Origin: Gillisia sp. CAL575 | GTDB taxonomy: Bacteria; Bacteroidota; Bacteroidia; Flavobacteriales; Flavobacteriaceae | DNA length: 64,000 bases | NCBI RefSeq assembly: GCF_000403785.1 | Contig: NZ_APHJ01000018.1 | Location: 62,001 to 126,000, forward strand | Direction: 5' to 3' | In this document: positions 50,635 through 59,913 of the stretch, in pieces | Numbering within the stretch: position 1 is the stretch's first letter | How the letters are laid out: the number at the start of each line of letters is the position of its first letter | The notes under the pieces: model-generated | Database searches by the model: none | What the model was told of the DNA's origin: nothing | Seen by the model: the letters and a program-made list of their open reading frames with translations, nothing else | Translations under genes and position numbers: made by a program

Positions 50635-52650
50635 ATGGATGAAATAATTCAAGAAAGTGCAGAACAATTTGGGAAATTAATTTTTGAAATTTCAAAATCG
50701 TTCGGAGGTGATGTCAAAGATTTAATCAATAAGAAGGTTAAGAATAATAGTAACTATTTCCATAGTATATCTACAAAATATTTGATAAATTTTTTTAATA
50801 GATATGGTCATATTCAAGTTTTAGGAATGAGTAAACCAATGCATTTAAACAACGTATTTATTGATATTGAAATGTTAGATTCCAATGGAAACGATAGATA
50901 TGCATCCATAATCAAGTTAATGGAGTCCTTTAAGGAAAGTCTTGAAACCAATAGGAGTTTACAAGTCATTGAAGAAAATAAATCTGATGGGATTAAAACT
51001 GTGGAAAGAGAAAATAGGCTAATGGTTTTAGGTGCTCCAGGCGGCGGAAAGTCTACATATTTAAAGAAAATTGGTTTTGAAAGTCTTAAAGGGCAAAACA
51101 AGGCTTTGAAAAATTTCCTCCCAGTATTAATAGAACTTAAAAATATTGATAATGAAAATGATCTATATCAATTGATATTAAATGAACTCGATATAGCTAA
51201 TTTCCCAAACCCACCCGAGTTTCTTGAAAAGAGTTTGAAAGAGGGAAAATTACTTTTGCTATTTGACGGTTTGGATGAAATTCCACAAGATCTAGAAGCA
51301 AAAACGTTAAATGAAATTCGTGACTTTAGCGACAAATATTCTCGCAACAAATTTGTTGTTTCTTGCAGAATAGCAGCCTATAAGGGAGGCTTAAACAATT
51401 TTACCAATATTGAAATTGCCAATTTTGATAGAAAACAAATTGAGAATTTTATTAAAAAATGGTTTAAAGAGAAAAGTAAAGAAAATAGAGATTTTAAAGA
51501 TATCTCAGATGAATGTTGGAAAAAACTTTCAAGTCCGGACATGCATGCTACAATGGAACTAGCTCAATCGCCTCTAATGCTAACCCTGTTGTGTCTAGTC
51601 TATAATTATCAACAGGATTTTCCTTCCAATCGGTCATTATTATATAAAGAAGCTATTGATGTTCAATTAAAAGAATGGAATGCTTCTAAAAGGATTCATA
51701 ATAATCCTATTTATAAAGACATGACTTTACCGTTCGAAGAATTATTACTCTCTCATATTGCTTACAATTATTATATAAAAGAGGAATATTTTTTTAACAA
51801 GATTGATTTGTCTCAGTTTATATCAGAATTTATGAGTAATAACTTAAATGCTCCAAAATATTTAGATGGTTCCGACATATTAAAAGCCATTTCAATTCAA
51901 CAAGGTATATTATTAGAGAGAGCCAAAAATATATATTCTTTCTCTCATTTAACTTTTCAAGAATATTTTGTAGCTAAATATATTGACGATTATAGATTAT
52001 TAGATGATGTAATGAAAAAGCATTTGGGTAATTCTAAATGGAGAGAAATTTTTATTCTTTTATCTGGTATTATGAAAACTGGTTCAGATAAGTTGTTAAA
52101 TGCAGTTTCTGAAAGGTCAAAAGTTTTAATAAAAGAGGAAGACACTTTTATTAAAACTATAAACTTAATAGACAATGATTATGAACGACCTCTAAAAAAT
52201 AAATTTACAGATTTATTTCTAGTTCTAGTATTCTGTTCTAATATTGATAAATATAAAGGCACAAAGATGCTTATTGGCATAATAAGCAATATTGATAATG
52301 AGCTTGGAAGAATTATTGACTTCTCATGGATTATTGAAAAGAAAGTTGATATAAAACATCACCTAAGTTTATATATTGAACTTTTAGATAAACTGGAAAT
52401 AGAAAGTAAAATATGCAAGTACATTAATCTCGTTTTAAAAAGATATCAGAAAGATAATTCTGTTGATATTACTAACGAAACTTTAAAATTGTTAAATATA
52501 GAATTTTTGGATTTTGAACAGTCTTCCACCCAGAACATTTTAGACTATTTCAAAACATTAAATTTTCTTATACATTGTAAAAAAGCTTCTATACTTGTTA
52601 CCAAAGATAATTGGAGAACAATCGAAAATGAACTTTTAAGAATTAGTTAA
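50635..52650 (+). CDS. NACHT-domain NTPase, likely anti-phage NLR-like protein
   Basis: 671 residues. The N-terminal part (about 1-120) is helical (ESAEQFGKLIFEISKSFGGDVKDLINKKV). The NACHT ATPase has Walker A RLMVLGAPGGGKSTYLKKI (about 133-141), Walker B KLLLLFDGLDEIPQD (about 206-215), FVVSCRIAAYKGGL, and the winged-helix part ending FSHLTFQEYFVAKYI. A helical C-terminal region (about 470-671) has no clear repeats. Bacterial NACHT proteins of this size sense phage infection and trigger protective responses. It has its own upstream region, 330 bp from the YobI-like gene. Repeat B lies just downstream. Confidence 0.88.
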   Translation: MDEIIQESAEQFGKLIFEISKSFGGDVKDLINKKVKNNSNYFHSISTKYLINFFNRYGHIQVLGMSKPMHLNNVFIDIEMLDSNGNDRYASIIKLMESFKESLETNRSLQVIEENKSDGIKTVERENRLMVLGAPGGGKSTYLKKIGFESLKGQNKALKNFLPVLIELKNIDNENDLYQLILNELDIANFPNPPEFLEKSLKEGKLLLLFDGLDEIPQDLEAKTLNEIRDFSDKYSRNKFVVSCRIAAYKGGLNNFTNIEIANFDRKQIENFIKKWFKEKSKENRDFKDISDECWKKLSSPDMHATMELAQSPLMLTLLCLVYNYQQDFPSNRSLLYKEAIDVQLKEWNASKRIHNNPIYKDMTLPFEELLLSHIAYNYYIKEEYFFNKIDLSQFISEFMSNNLNAPKYLDGSDILKAISIQQGILLERAKNIYSFSHLTFQEYFVAKYIDDYRLLDDVMKKHLGNSKWREIFILLSGIMKTGSDKLLNAVSERSKVLIKEEDTFIKTINLIDNDYERPLKNKFTDLFLVLVFCSNIDKYKGTKMLIGIISNIDNELGRIIDFSWIIEKKVDIKHHLSLYIELLDKLEIESKICKYINLVLKRYQKDNSVDITNETLKLLNIEFLDFEQSSTQNILDYFKTLNFLIHCKKASILVTKDNWRTIENELLRIS

Positions 52651-52680
52651 AATAACTCCTATAAAGATTACAGCGGTTAA

Positions 52681-52796
52681 GCGCAAATAGCCTGCGTTCC
52701 AGTGAAAAGTGATATTTTAGACACCAATTAAAAAACAAAAAAGCCGATAAGATATCCGTCTCTACATCACATTTCTTGTATTAAAGGTCTTTACGT
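52681..52796 (+). repeat. Cassette-like intergenic repeat, copy B
   Basis: It shares GCAAATAGC, AGTGAAAAGTGATATTTTAGA, AAAAAGCCGATAAGA, GTCTCTAC and TTCTTG with copies A and C in the same order, and is the most worn of the three. It lies 31 bp after the NACHT stop and before the lipoprotein gene, in the orientation of both. Confidence 0.6.
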
Positions 52797-52862
52797 TTAA
52801 GCGGATTAATTAGACTTGAACTATTTTAAGGAATGTATCGATTTAAACGAAAATCTATTTCT

Positions 52863-53315
52863 ATGAAATTTATAACGTGTTTTATAATATTGCTTCTTTT
52901 TTCGTGTAATGATCATCAAAAAGAGGATGAAAAATTAAAGGTAAATGACGTATTGATTTCCGGCGATTCAACTCAAATAGATAATCCTATAAAAACCAAA
53001 AAGGAAATTGCGGAGAAATATGCTAATCAACGATTTCGCAAAGTTACAGTTGAAAAAATAGCATCGAATAAATTCCGTTTTCAAGGAGAAGCTCAAATTT
53101 TTGAAGCAAATTTTAATTGGGTGATAGAAGATGGTCATTATGAATTAAAAAAAGGTTACGAAATGACAGATGCTGGCGCGCCTGAATGGGGTAAATTTGA
53201 CTTTACAATTGAAGCTCACAAAAAAAGAGATAACTCAACTTTAAATATTGTACTGTTTGAAATTAGCGCAAAAGATGGAAGTCGTCAATATGAATTGCAA
53301 ATACCTTTGAAATAA
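52863..53315 (+). CDS. Small lipoprotein between two cassette-like repeats
   Basis: 150 residues from the Met at 52863, which begins a lipoprotein signal (MKFITCFIILLLFSCNDH, Cys15); the in-frame Met at 52833 would add ten mostly basic residues ahead of it. The mature protein has a charged start and a beta-rich domain (FRKVTVEKIASNKFRFQGEAQIFEANFNWVIEDGHYELKKGYEM, APEWGKFDFTIEAHKKRDNS, STLNIVLFEISAKDGS) that resembles an immunoglobulin-like or Gmad2-like spore-germination fold, a guess. Repeat B lies before it and repeat C after it, as in a mobile gene cassette. Confidence 0.6.
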   Translation: MKFITCFIILLLFSCNDHQKEDEKLKVNDVLISGDSTQIDNPIKTKKEIAEKYANQRFRKVTVEKIASNKFRFQGEAQIFEANFNWVIEDGHYELKKGYEMTDAGAPEWGKFDFTIEAHKKRDNSTLNIVLFEISAKDGSRQYELQIPLK

Positions 53316-53383
53316 TTAAGCAAACGGCAGCTATAATAGAAACATAAACCTAGAAGGTTAAGTCAGCCCATAACTAGGGTTCC

Positions 53384-53502
53384 CAGCAAATAGCTCACAC
53401 AAGAATTTAAGGCGATTTTTTAGAGACTAGGTAACAAAACAATAAAGCCGACAAGAACGTGTCTCTACTCCAAGCTAATTTCCTTGACCAAGTCTGTTAC
53501 CA
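53384..53502 (+). repeat. Cassette-like intergenic repeat, copy C
   Basis: It contains CCAGCAAATAGCTCACAC, ATTTTTTAGAGACTAGGTAA, ATAAAGCCGACAAGAACGT, GTCTCTACTCCA and CTTGACCAAGTCTGTTACC, aligned with copy A over its full length. It starts 68 bp after the lipoprotein stop and ends 12 bp before the next, broken lipoprotein gene. Confidence 0.65.
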
Positions 53503-53514
53503 AAAATTATAAAA

Positions 53515-53868
53515 ATGACAATCAAACATAGAGGAATAATTCTATCCACATTCCTGGGATTTTCAAGTTGTTGCGATCCAGATTTGACGAGTTCCTATAG
53601 TCTTAATGATTTTTAAAAATCTTGGTTCCTTTCAATGACTTTACAGATTTAAGTTATAAAAATGAGTTGGGACAAAGAGGAATTTACTACGCAACCTAGA
53701 ACTTTTAAAATCAGAAAAGATAGCCCTGGTCCAGAAAGTTGTCAATATAGCGAATATGAAACCCTCAATAATTATATTCAATTTAAAAACCCTGGAGTGT
53801 CTTCGAATATGCGTACCATTTGTTTAATTTTAAGAAGCATAATGAAGAGTCAATATATTACTCTCTAA
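53515..53868 (+). pseudogene. Broken lipoprotein gene after repeat C
   Basis: ATG 53515 begins a lipoprotein-like signal (MTIKHRGIILSTFLGFSSCC) that stops after 33 codons. A second open stretch (53662-53868, MSWDKEEFTTQPRTFKIRKD, then GPESCQYSEYETLNNYIQFK) probably continues the original gene after lesions, and its last part may shift frame again (HLFNFKKHNEESIYYSL). Its end overlaps the convergent gene by 11 bp. No family is recognised. Confidence 0.45.
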
Positions 53869-55093
53869 TTTCAATTTTCACTTTTCCATTAATTGGATTA
53901 TTATTTAAATCAATACCGCTATATACTCCAAATACTTCATTTTCAAAATTCATTAAATAATACATTTTAATATACATACTAATCTTCTGCAAATATGATA
54001 CACCATTAACTTCAAAATCTAAATATACATTTTGCCCTCGATTAATTAATTTTACAATATCGTTTTCAATTATTAAATTGAGATTATTACTCAAGATCTT
54101 ATAATTATGTGGATCAATAGAAAGCTCTAAAGAATATAGCTTCTTCTCACCGTTATCATAAAATGAAAAATAATAATTTCCTGATAATTTAGAAAATAAT
54201 GATGCATAAGGGCTTTTATTAGAGATTTTGGAAGAATGGTTTGGAACATGACTTTCAACTATAATTCTCTCTCTTCTCAATTCTTGTGTAAGTAAGGGAT
54301 CTACATAACGGGTAGCAAATTCACTTTCCATAGCTTTTTTATCAGCAAACTTCTCGAGAATCATTTTTCCGGCTATCGCTCTATTATATTTATCAAAACC
54401 TGAATAAGTACCAATTAAATAATTTCGTTCGGCTGGGGTTGATTTTCCAATAAAAAAAGTAAAATTAGCGCCTTCCTTTTTAGTGTTATTTGCAATATAT
54501 TTAGTGTGAATAAACATAAAATCTTCACTTATTTTAATAACACCGTAGAAAATATATTCAGACTTAACGTCTTTTTCATCAAAATAAACAAACCTTAATT
54601 CTACATTACTCCAATTGTTGTATATAATTAATTTTCCCTTGGTCATCTTTTGATCTTCCCCAAAGTAATATGCACAATAATAATAGTCTTCATTAGAGTG
54701 TGAAGCTTGAATTAAAGAAAACTGCTTTTCCAATTCTAATTTATCAAGTACTTCATTCTCCAAAAATGATTCTACACTATCATATCCTAAATAGCTGAAA
54801 AATAATTGCTTATACTCTCTATTCAATTTAATTATAGGACTGCCCTGTTTTAATTCTCGATTTTTGTTATATAAATACTTTCCGTTTACATATCCAATGC
54901 TTAATTCCTCAAATTCACTTTTTAAATTTGGTTTGATCTCATTATAACTTCCAAATCCGAATAACTGAGAATCGTTAATGGTCTTTGTATTGTATTTTGC
55001 CTTGAACTTATTGATAATTGCTATTACTAATTTATCAAAGCAATGTTTTGTAAGAGATAGTTGTTCAGAAATCAACAATTTATCATTTTCCAT
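53858..55093 (-). CDS. Unknown protein with two similar C-terminal beta units
   Basis: 411 residues from the Met at 55093 (MENDKLLISEQLSLTKHCFDKLV); the Met at 55132 is an alternative start. The N-terminal third is helical with an HTH-like look (FDKLVIAIINKFKAKYN, FGFGSYNEIKPNL, YKQLFFSYLGYDSVESFLENEV). Two beta-rich units follow, each ending in a near-repeat: YLIGTYSGFDKYNRAIAGKMILE (about 233-255) and EVFGVYSGIDLNNNPINGKVKIE (about 387-409). No signal peptide, so it is cytosolic. I do not recognise the family. It lies at the edge of the defence island, opposite to its neighbours, and may be a defence or regulatory protein. Confidence 0.65.
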   Translation of the reverse strand: MENDKLLISEQLSLTKHCFDKLVIAIINKFKAKYNTKTINDSQLFGFGSYNEIKPNLKSEFEELSIGYVNGKYLYNKNRELKQGSPIIKLNREYKQLFFSYLGYDSVESFLENEVLDKLELEKQFSLIQASHSNEDYYYCAYYFGEDQKMTKGKLIIYNNWSNVELRFVYFDEKDVKSEYIFYGVIKISEDFMFIHTKYIANNTKKEGANFTFFIGKSTPAERNYLIGTYSGFDKYNRAIAGKMILEKFADKKAMESEFATRYVDPLLTQELRRERIIVESHVPNHSSKISNKSPYASLFSKLSGNYYFSFYDNGEKKLYSLELSIDPHNYKILSNNLNLIIENDIVKLINRGQNVYLDFEVNGVSYLQKISMYIKMYYLMNFENEVFGVYSGIDLNNNPINGKVKIEIRE

Positions 55094-55206
55094 TATTTTC
55101 TCAATTTTGAAATTGGAATTATAAAAATACAATTTAGTATTTGGAAATAAGTATAACAGGAATACATCTTCCTATATTTCTAAAATATTAACTAATACCG
55201 TATAAA

Positions 55207-57561
55207 ATGATCAAAAAATTTACTCTTGTATTGTTACTTATTCCTGCAATCATGCTAGGACAGAAAACTGTTAATGGGAATGTTAAATCAATTGATTACC
55301 CTTTACCGGGAGCAACTGTTAGTGTAAAGGGATCAAATCAAGGAACTGTTACAAATTTTAATGGAAACTTTGAATTATCAGTTTCAGAAGAGGCAACTAC
55401 ATTGATTATCACTTTTTTAGGTTATTCTACTAAAGAAATTCAACTTACTTCAGCAACAAATTATCAAATTACTCTAGAAGCAGATTCACAACAACTTAGC
55501 GAGGTTACAGTACAAGGATTTTCTGGAGTTATCGGCCAGGCAAGGCGTAGAGCAGAGTCTGTTCAAACTACACCAGAATCTGTAGTTACTTTAACATCCA
55601 AGGAAATTGAAACAAAAGGAATTACGAATGTTGATACTTTTGCTGATCAAATCCCTAATGTTAATTTTACCACCTCCCAAGGGGTAGGTAATAACTTTAT
55701 TACTGTAAGAGGAATCTCCCATATTAGAAATGGAGAATCTCCAGTAGCTTTTGTAATAGACGGGGTAACTTTACCAGACGCAAATTTGCTTAATCAAGAA
55801 TTATTTGATCTCGCATTAATTGAAATAGTAAAAGGGCCTCAGGGAGCTTTATATGGCAAAAACGCCATAGCAGGCGCAATCAATATTGTAACCAACCAGC
55901 CAACAAATAAGTTTAGTAATAAAGTAGCAGTGGGTTATGCTAGTGGAAATTTATTTAAATCACAACTTTCTTCAACTGGACCAATTGTTAAAGATAAGTT
56001 GTTCTATCGAGTATCAGGTTCATATAAAAAAGGAGACGGAGTTATAGATAACGAATTTTTAAATAAGCCAGTAGATTATATTGAGGATCTAACACTTAGA
56101 GGGCAATTAAAAGCAAGTTTATCCAATAACATGTCAGCTACTCTTACTGGTCAAATAATGGACACAGAAGGTGGTGCTGTATATTACGCAAGTGGGATTA
56201 CATCTCCAAATTTTGCTCCAGATGACTTTGATAATCAGGCAATTGTTGCAGATCAATTTGGAAAATCTACTTTAAAAGGTTCTTATGGAAATTTAAAATT
56301 GGATTTTAATTTCGAAAAAACCGAACTAACCTCTTCTACTACCTATAATAAAAGTGATAGAAATCATGTAGGAGATTTAGATTTTTCATCTAATGATATT
56401 CTTAGACAGAATCAAGATAGTGATTCAGAAACTTTTAATCAAGAAATCAAATTAAGTTCCACAAATAAATCGAATAGTAAAATTTCCTGGGATTTAGGAA
56501 CTTTCTATCAAAACACAGAAAAATTATTATATACAGAGGCAACTGCAGATTTTGGTTTTTTCGCTCCTCCATTTGCACCTACCGGAACACAATCTGATTT
56601 TGCAACTTCAGACTTTACAAATACCTATTCAACTATAGCAGCATTTGGATTTATAGATTATAAGGTAACAGATAAGTTTACAGTTTCTGCCGGACTTAGA
56701 TATGATAATGATAATATAAAACAAGATAATAGAACTCTTGGTACTAACTCTAGTAAAACAGACTCTCAATTACAACCAAAATTGTCTTTGTCTTTACAAG
56801 CAACAGAGAATACACTAATTTATGCAAATTATGGAAGAGGGTATAGAAGTGGTGGATTTAATCAAGACAATACGGTGCGTTTTAATAAAGATTATGAGGC
56901 TGAAATAACTGACAATTATGAAATTGGAATAAAAAATAGTTTATGGAATGATCGTATAATTTTTAACCTTGCCACTTATTATATAGATTTTGAAAACCAA
57001 CAACAATATGCTTTATTAATAGATGGTGGACAAGGTAATATCTTGATTGGTAACTTTAATTTTCCAAAAAGTAAATCATATGGGCTTGAATTAGATCTTA
57101 AGTTAAGAACATCAAACTACTTAGATATTCTTGCCAGCTATGGGCTTAGTAAATCTATTATTGTTGAAGGAACTTCAACTTATAGTGTAGGTACTAATGA
57201 AACTTTTAGTGTAGATGATAAAAACACACCTCTAATTCCGCAAAACAGTTTTAATGTAGCATTAGAGTCTAATTTTGATCTTACAGAGAAAGTAGTTTTT
57301 AATGGAAATGTTTCTTTAAAAGGAACTGGAAAGATTTATTGGCATGAAGATAATGAAGCAGTTTCCTCTTCATATAACTTGTTAAATGCCAGACTAGGAT
57401 TAACATTTAGTGATTTGTCTATCAATGTATTTGGGAATAATATTTTAGATCAAGAATACATAACAGAATATTTTGGACAAAACTTTTCTAATGGAAGTGG
57501 AGATCTAACATGGAAAGGGCAGCCTGCTACTTTTGGCGTAGACCTTAGTTATAAGTTCTAA
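55207..57561 (+). CDS. TonB-dependent receptor with carboxypeptidase-like N-terminal domain
   Basis: 784 residues. A signal peptide (about 1-19, MLGQ) is followed by a CarboxypepD_reg-like domain (about 20-100, GNVKSIDYPLPGATVSVKGSNQGTVTNFNGNFELSV). Next comes the plug (ESVVTLTSKEIETKGITNVDTFADQIPNVNF, VIDGVTLPDANLLNQELFDLALIEIVKGPQGALYGKNAIAGAINIVT) and a 22-strand barrel ending in Phe (DLSYKF). It imports a substrate across the outer membrane using TonB energy. The length is right for a non-SusC receptor. Its neighbours suggest hydantoin or a related cyclic compound, or a chelated nutrient, as the substrate. Confidence 0.92.
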   Translation: MIKKFTLVLLLIPAIMLGQKTVNGNVKSIDYPLPGATVSVKGSNQGTVTNFNGNFELSVSEEATTLIITFLGYSTKEIQLTSATNYQITLEADSQQLSEVTVQGFSGVIGQARRRAESVQTTPESVVTLTSKEIETKGITNVDTFADQIPNVNFTTSQGVGNNFITVRGISHIRNGESPVAFVIDGVTLPDANLLNQELFDLALIEIVKGPQGALYGKNAIAGAINIVTNQPTNKFSNKVAVGYASGNLFKSQLSSTGPIVKDKLFYRVSGSYKKGDGVIDNEFLNKPVDYIEDLTLRGQLKASLSNNMSATLTGQIMDTEGGAVYYASGITSPNFAPDDFDNQAIVADQFGKSTLKGSYGNLKLDFNFEKTELTSSTTYNKSDRNHVGDLDFSSNDILRQNQDSDSETFNQEIKLSSTNKSNSKISWDLGTFYQNTEKLLYTEATADFGFFAPPFAPTGTQSDFATSDFTNTYSTIAAFGFIDYKVTDKFTVSAGLRYDNDNIKQDNRTLGTNSSKTDSQLQPKLSLSLQATENTLIYANYGRGYRSGGFNQDNTVRFNKDYEAEITDNYEIGIKNSLWNDRIIFNLATYYIDFENQQQYALLIDGGQGNILIGNFNFPKSKSYGLELDLKLRTSNYLDILASYGLSKSIIVEGTSTYSVGTNETFSVDDKNTPLIPQNSFNVALESNFDLTEKVVFNGNVSLKGTGKIYWHEDNEAVSSSYNLLNARLGLTFSDLSINVFGNNILDQEYITEYFGQNFSNGSGDLTWKGQPATFGVDLSYKF

Positions 57562-57742
57562 AAACAATATTGTCCGGTTAAAATTGGAGATCACTTCCCT
57601 CATAGAACCTGATAACAATGATTCTAAATATAGAAAAACTGAGTTTTTATATTTATCTGAAATCATTTTAATCCCTTACTAAGGGTTTAATTCCGAGGCC
57701 TTGCCTCAAGTTTTAAGAGTATTTTATTTCCTACCTCGTAGG

Positions 57743-57760
57743 CCTGCCCATTCGGGCGGG
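57743..57760 (+). terminator. GC-rich hairpin after the TonB receptor gene
   Basis: CCTGCCC (57743-57749), ATTC loop, GGGCGGG (57754-57760) form a stem with one T-G wobble, followed by TTT and another GC-rich run. It stands out strongly from the surrounding A/T-rich DNA and looks like an intergenic palindromic repeat unit or terminator. The rest of 57562-57854 shows nothing else. Confidence 0.4.
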
Positions 57761-57854
57761 TTTGCCCGGAGGTTCTGGATTTAAATTTCAAATAATATTA
57801 TGCCATTAATTTTATTAGTGACATTCTTAAACCTTAATCAATAAATAAAATATT

Positions 57855-59912
57855 ATGAGAGTCGCAACAGATATTGGTGGAACTTTCACAGACCTAGTAT
57901 GTCTTGAATTTAACAAAGAGTCCGGCAAACCAATAGGTGTAAAAGTTTCTAAAACTGACACTACACCATTAAATTTTGAAAAAGGAATTTTAAATGCTAT
58001 TGCAAAAAGCAATCTTAATTTAAGTGAAGTCGATTTCTTCGCACACGGTACAACGGTAGTTATTAATGCGCTAACAGAAAGAAAAGGCGCTAAGACTGCA
58101 CTAATTACCACTAAAGGTTTTAGAGATGTGTTAGAAATTGCCAGATGCAATCGTCCTGACTTATTTAATTTCAACTTTGTGAAACAACCTCCCTTTGTTC
58201 CAAGGTATTTGCGTTTTGAGATTGAAGAACGAATGAATTACAAAGGCGAAATCGTTACAGAATTAAATACAGATAATCTGGAAGAAATAGTTCAATTATG
58301 CAAAGAAGAAAAAGTGGAAGCTTTGGCCATTTGTTTATTACATGCCTACAAAAATCCTGAACATGAAATACTTCTGATTCAAAAAATAAAACATTTACTT
58401 CCTTTTATTGAAATAATTGCATCTCATGAAGTAACCAGAGAATGGCGTGAATATGAACGCACAAGCACTACGGTTTTATCCAGTTATGTATTGCCAATAG
58501 CCAAAAATTATTTGAACAAATTAGAAGAAAAATTGCAATTTAATGGCCTTAAGAATTTGCCTTACATCATGCAGTCCAATGGTGGAATTACAACCATAAA
58601 TGATGTAAAAGCAAATCCTATTACCATGGTAGAATCAGGACCTGCAAGTGGCGTTTTTGGCGCAATTGCTTTAGGTAAGGTAATTAACAGGAAAAATTTA
58701 ATTGTTTTGGATATTGGAGGCACCACTGCTAAGTGTGCTTTAGTAGAAAATGGGCAGGTGAAAATTACAACTAATTACAAAATTGACCATTCAAAAACAA
58801 AAGCGGGATACCCAATTCAAACTCCCGTAATTGATATTGTTGAAATTGGTAATGGAGGTGGAAGTATTGCCTGGGTTGATGCTGGAGGAAAAATGCACGT
58901 AGGACCAAAAAGTGCCGGCGCCAAGCCTGGACCTGCTGCTTATGGAAGAGGAGGAGAAAACTTAACTACAACAGATGCTAATATTATTTTGGGGCGTATT
59001 CACCCAGATTACTTTTTAGGTGGAGAATTAAAACCTGATTATAATAGTATTGAAGAAGCTTCAAAGTCACTTTGCACAACATTAAAGGCGTCTAAAGAAG
59101 AAATTGCCAAAGGAATTATTAGGGTGGCAAATGCCAATATGACAAATGCTTTAAAATTAATTTCAATTAATAAAGGTCACGATCCTAGAGATTTTTCTAT
59201 GGTTGTAATAGGCGGCGGCGGTGGAATGCACGGTGCAGATCTGGCCAGAGAACTTCAGGTTACTGAATTAATTGTTCCTTATAATGCTGGAGTGTTTTCA
59301 GCTTTTGGAATGTTAATGTCAGATCTAAGAAGAGATCTAATTAGAACCAATGTTGTTGCTTTAATCGATAAAAATAAAGATACCATTCAAAATATATTTT
59401 TAGAGATGCAAGCTGATGCAATAGAAAAATATAAAACAGATGGTTTTAAAGAAAACCTAATCAAGTTCACGTATTATACAGATTTGCGTTATGCAGGACA
59501 AGAACATTATGTAAAAGTTGAATTGCCAAATTTTTCTAAAGACACGCAATTAGATGAAATTATAAATAATTTTCATAAAGCACACAAAAAACAGTATTCA
59601 TTTGATCTAGATGCTCAAGTAGAATTAGTTAATTTCCATTTAGTGGCTGAAGTTGAAGTAGATAAACCTGGTTTTCCAAAATTGGTAGTTACAGGAAAAC
59701 ATTTAGATGAAGCAATCATCGGGTACCAGGAAGTAGATTTTGACGATCTAGGAAAGCATAAAACAGCCTATTACAATAGGGAATTACTGGAGCCTGAAAT
59801 GCTTATCTATGGACCTGCTGTTATCGCCGAAAATGCAACTACTACCCTAGTGACTCCAGTTCAAAAATTGACAGTTGATATTTATGGAAATCTAATAATA
59901 ACATTGAAGTAA
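57855..59912 (+). CDS. hyuA: Hydantoinase/oxoprolinase A-type subunit
   Basis: 685 residues. The N-terminal Hydant_A_N domain starts MRVATDIGGTFTDLVCLEFN, a phosphate-binding loop, with FFAHGTTVVINALTERKGAKTALITTKGFRDVLEIARCNRPDLFN. The central ASKHA ATPase domain has MVESGPASGVFGAIALG and NLIVLDIGGTTAKCALVENG, then VIGGGGGMHGADLARELQVTELIVPYNAGVFSAFGML. The family hydrolyses hydantoins or 5-oxoproline with ATP, or forms acetone carboxylase; substrate cannot be read from sequence. It overlaps nothing and is 1 bp from hyuB. A racemase and an NCS1 permease in the same operon favour hydantoin. Confidence 0.92.
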   Translation: MRVATDIGGTFTDLVCLEFNKESGKPIGVKVSKTDTTPLNFEKGILNAIAKSNLNLSEVDFFAHGTTVVINALTERKGAKTALITTKGFRDVLEIARCNRPDLFNFNFVKQPPFVPRYLRFEIEERMNYKGEIVTELNTDNLEEIVQLCKEEKVEALAICLLHAYKNPEHEILLIQKIKHLLPFIEIIASHEVTREWREYERTSTTVLSSYVLPIAKNYLNKLEEKLQFNGLKNLPYIMQSNGGITTINDVKANPITMVESGPASGVFGAIALGKVINRKNLIVLDIGGTTAKCALVENGQVKITTNYKIDHSKTKAGYPIQTPVIDIVEIGNGGGSIAWVDAGGKMHVGPKSAGAKPGPAAYGRGGENLTTTDANIILGRIHPDYFLGGELKPDYNSIEEASKSLCTTLKASKEEIAKGIIRVANANMTNALKLISINKGHDPRDFSMVVIGGGGGMHGADLARELQVTELIVPYNAGVFSAFGMLMSDLRRDLIRTNVVALIDKNKDTIQNIFLEMQADAIEKYKTDGFKENLIKFTYYTDLRYAGQEHYVKVELPNFSKDTQLDEIINNFHKAHKKQYSFDLDAQVELVNFHLVAEVEVDKPGFPKLVVTGKHLDEAIIGYQEVDFDDLGKHKTAYYNRELLEPEMLIYGPAVIAENATTTLVTPVQKLTVDIYGNLIITLK

Positions 59913-59913
59913 A

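Noticed and set aside
57827-58174. 115-codon minus-strand frame over the hyuA start
   Set aside because: It is antisense to the conserved HyuA N-terminal domain and has no domain of its own.
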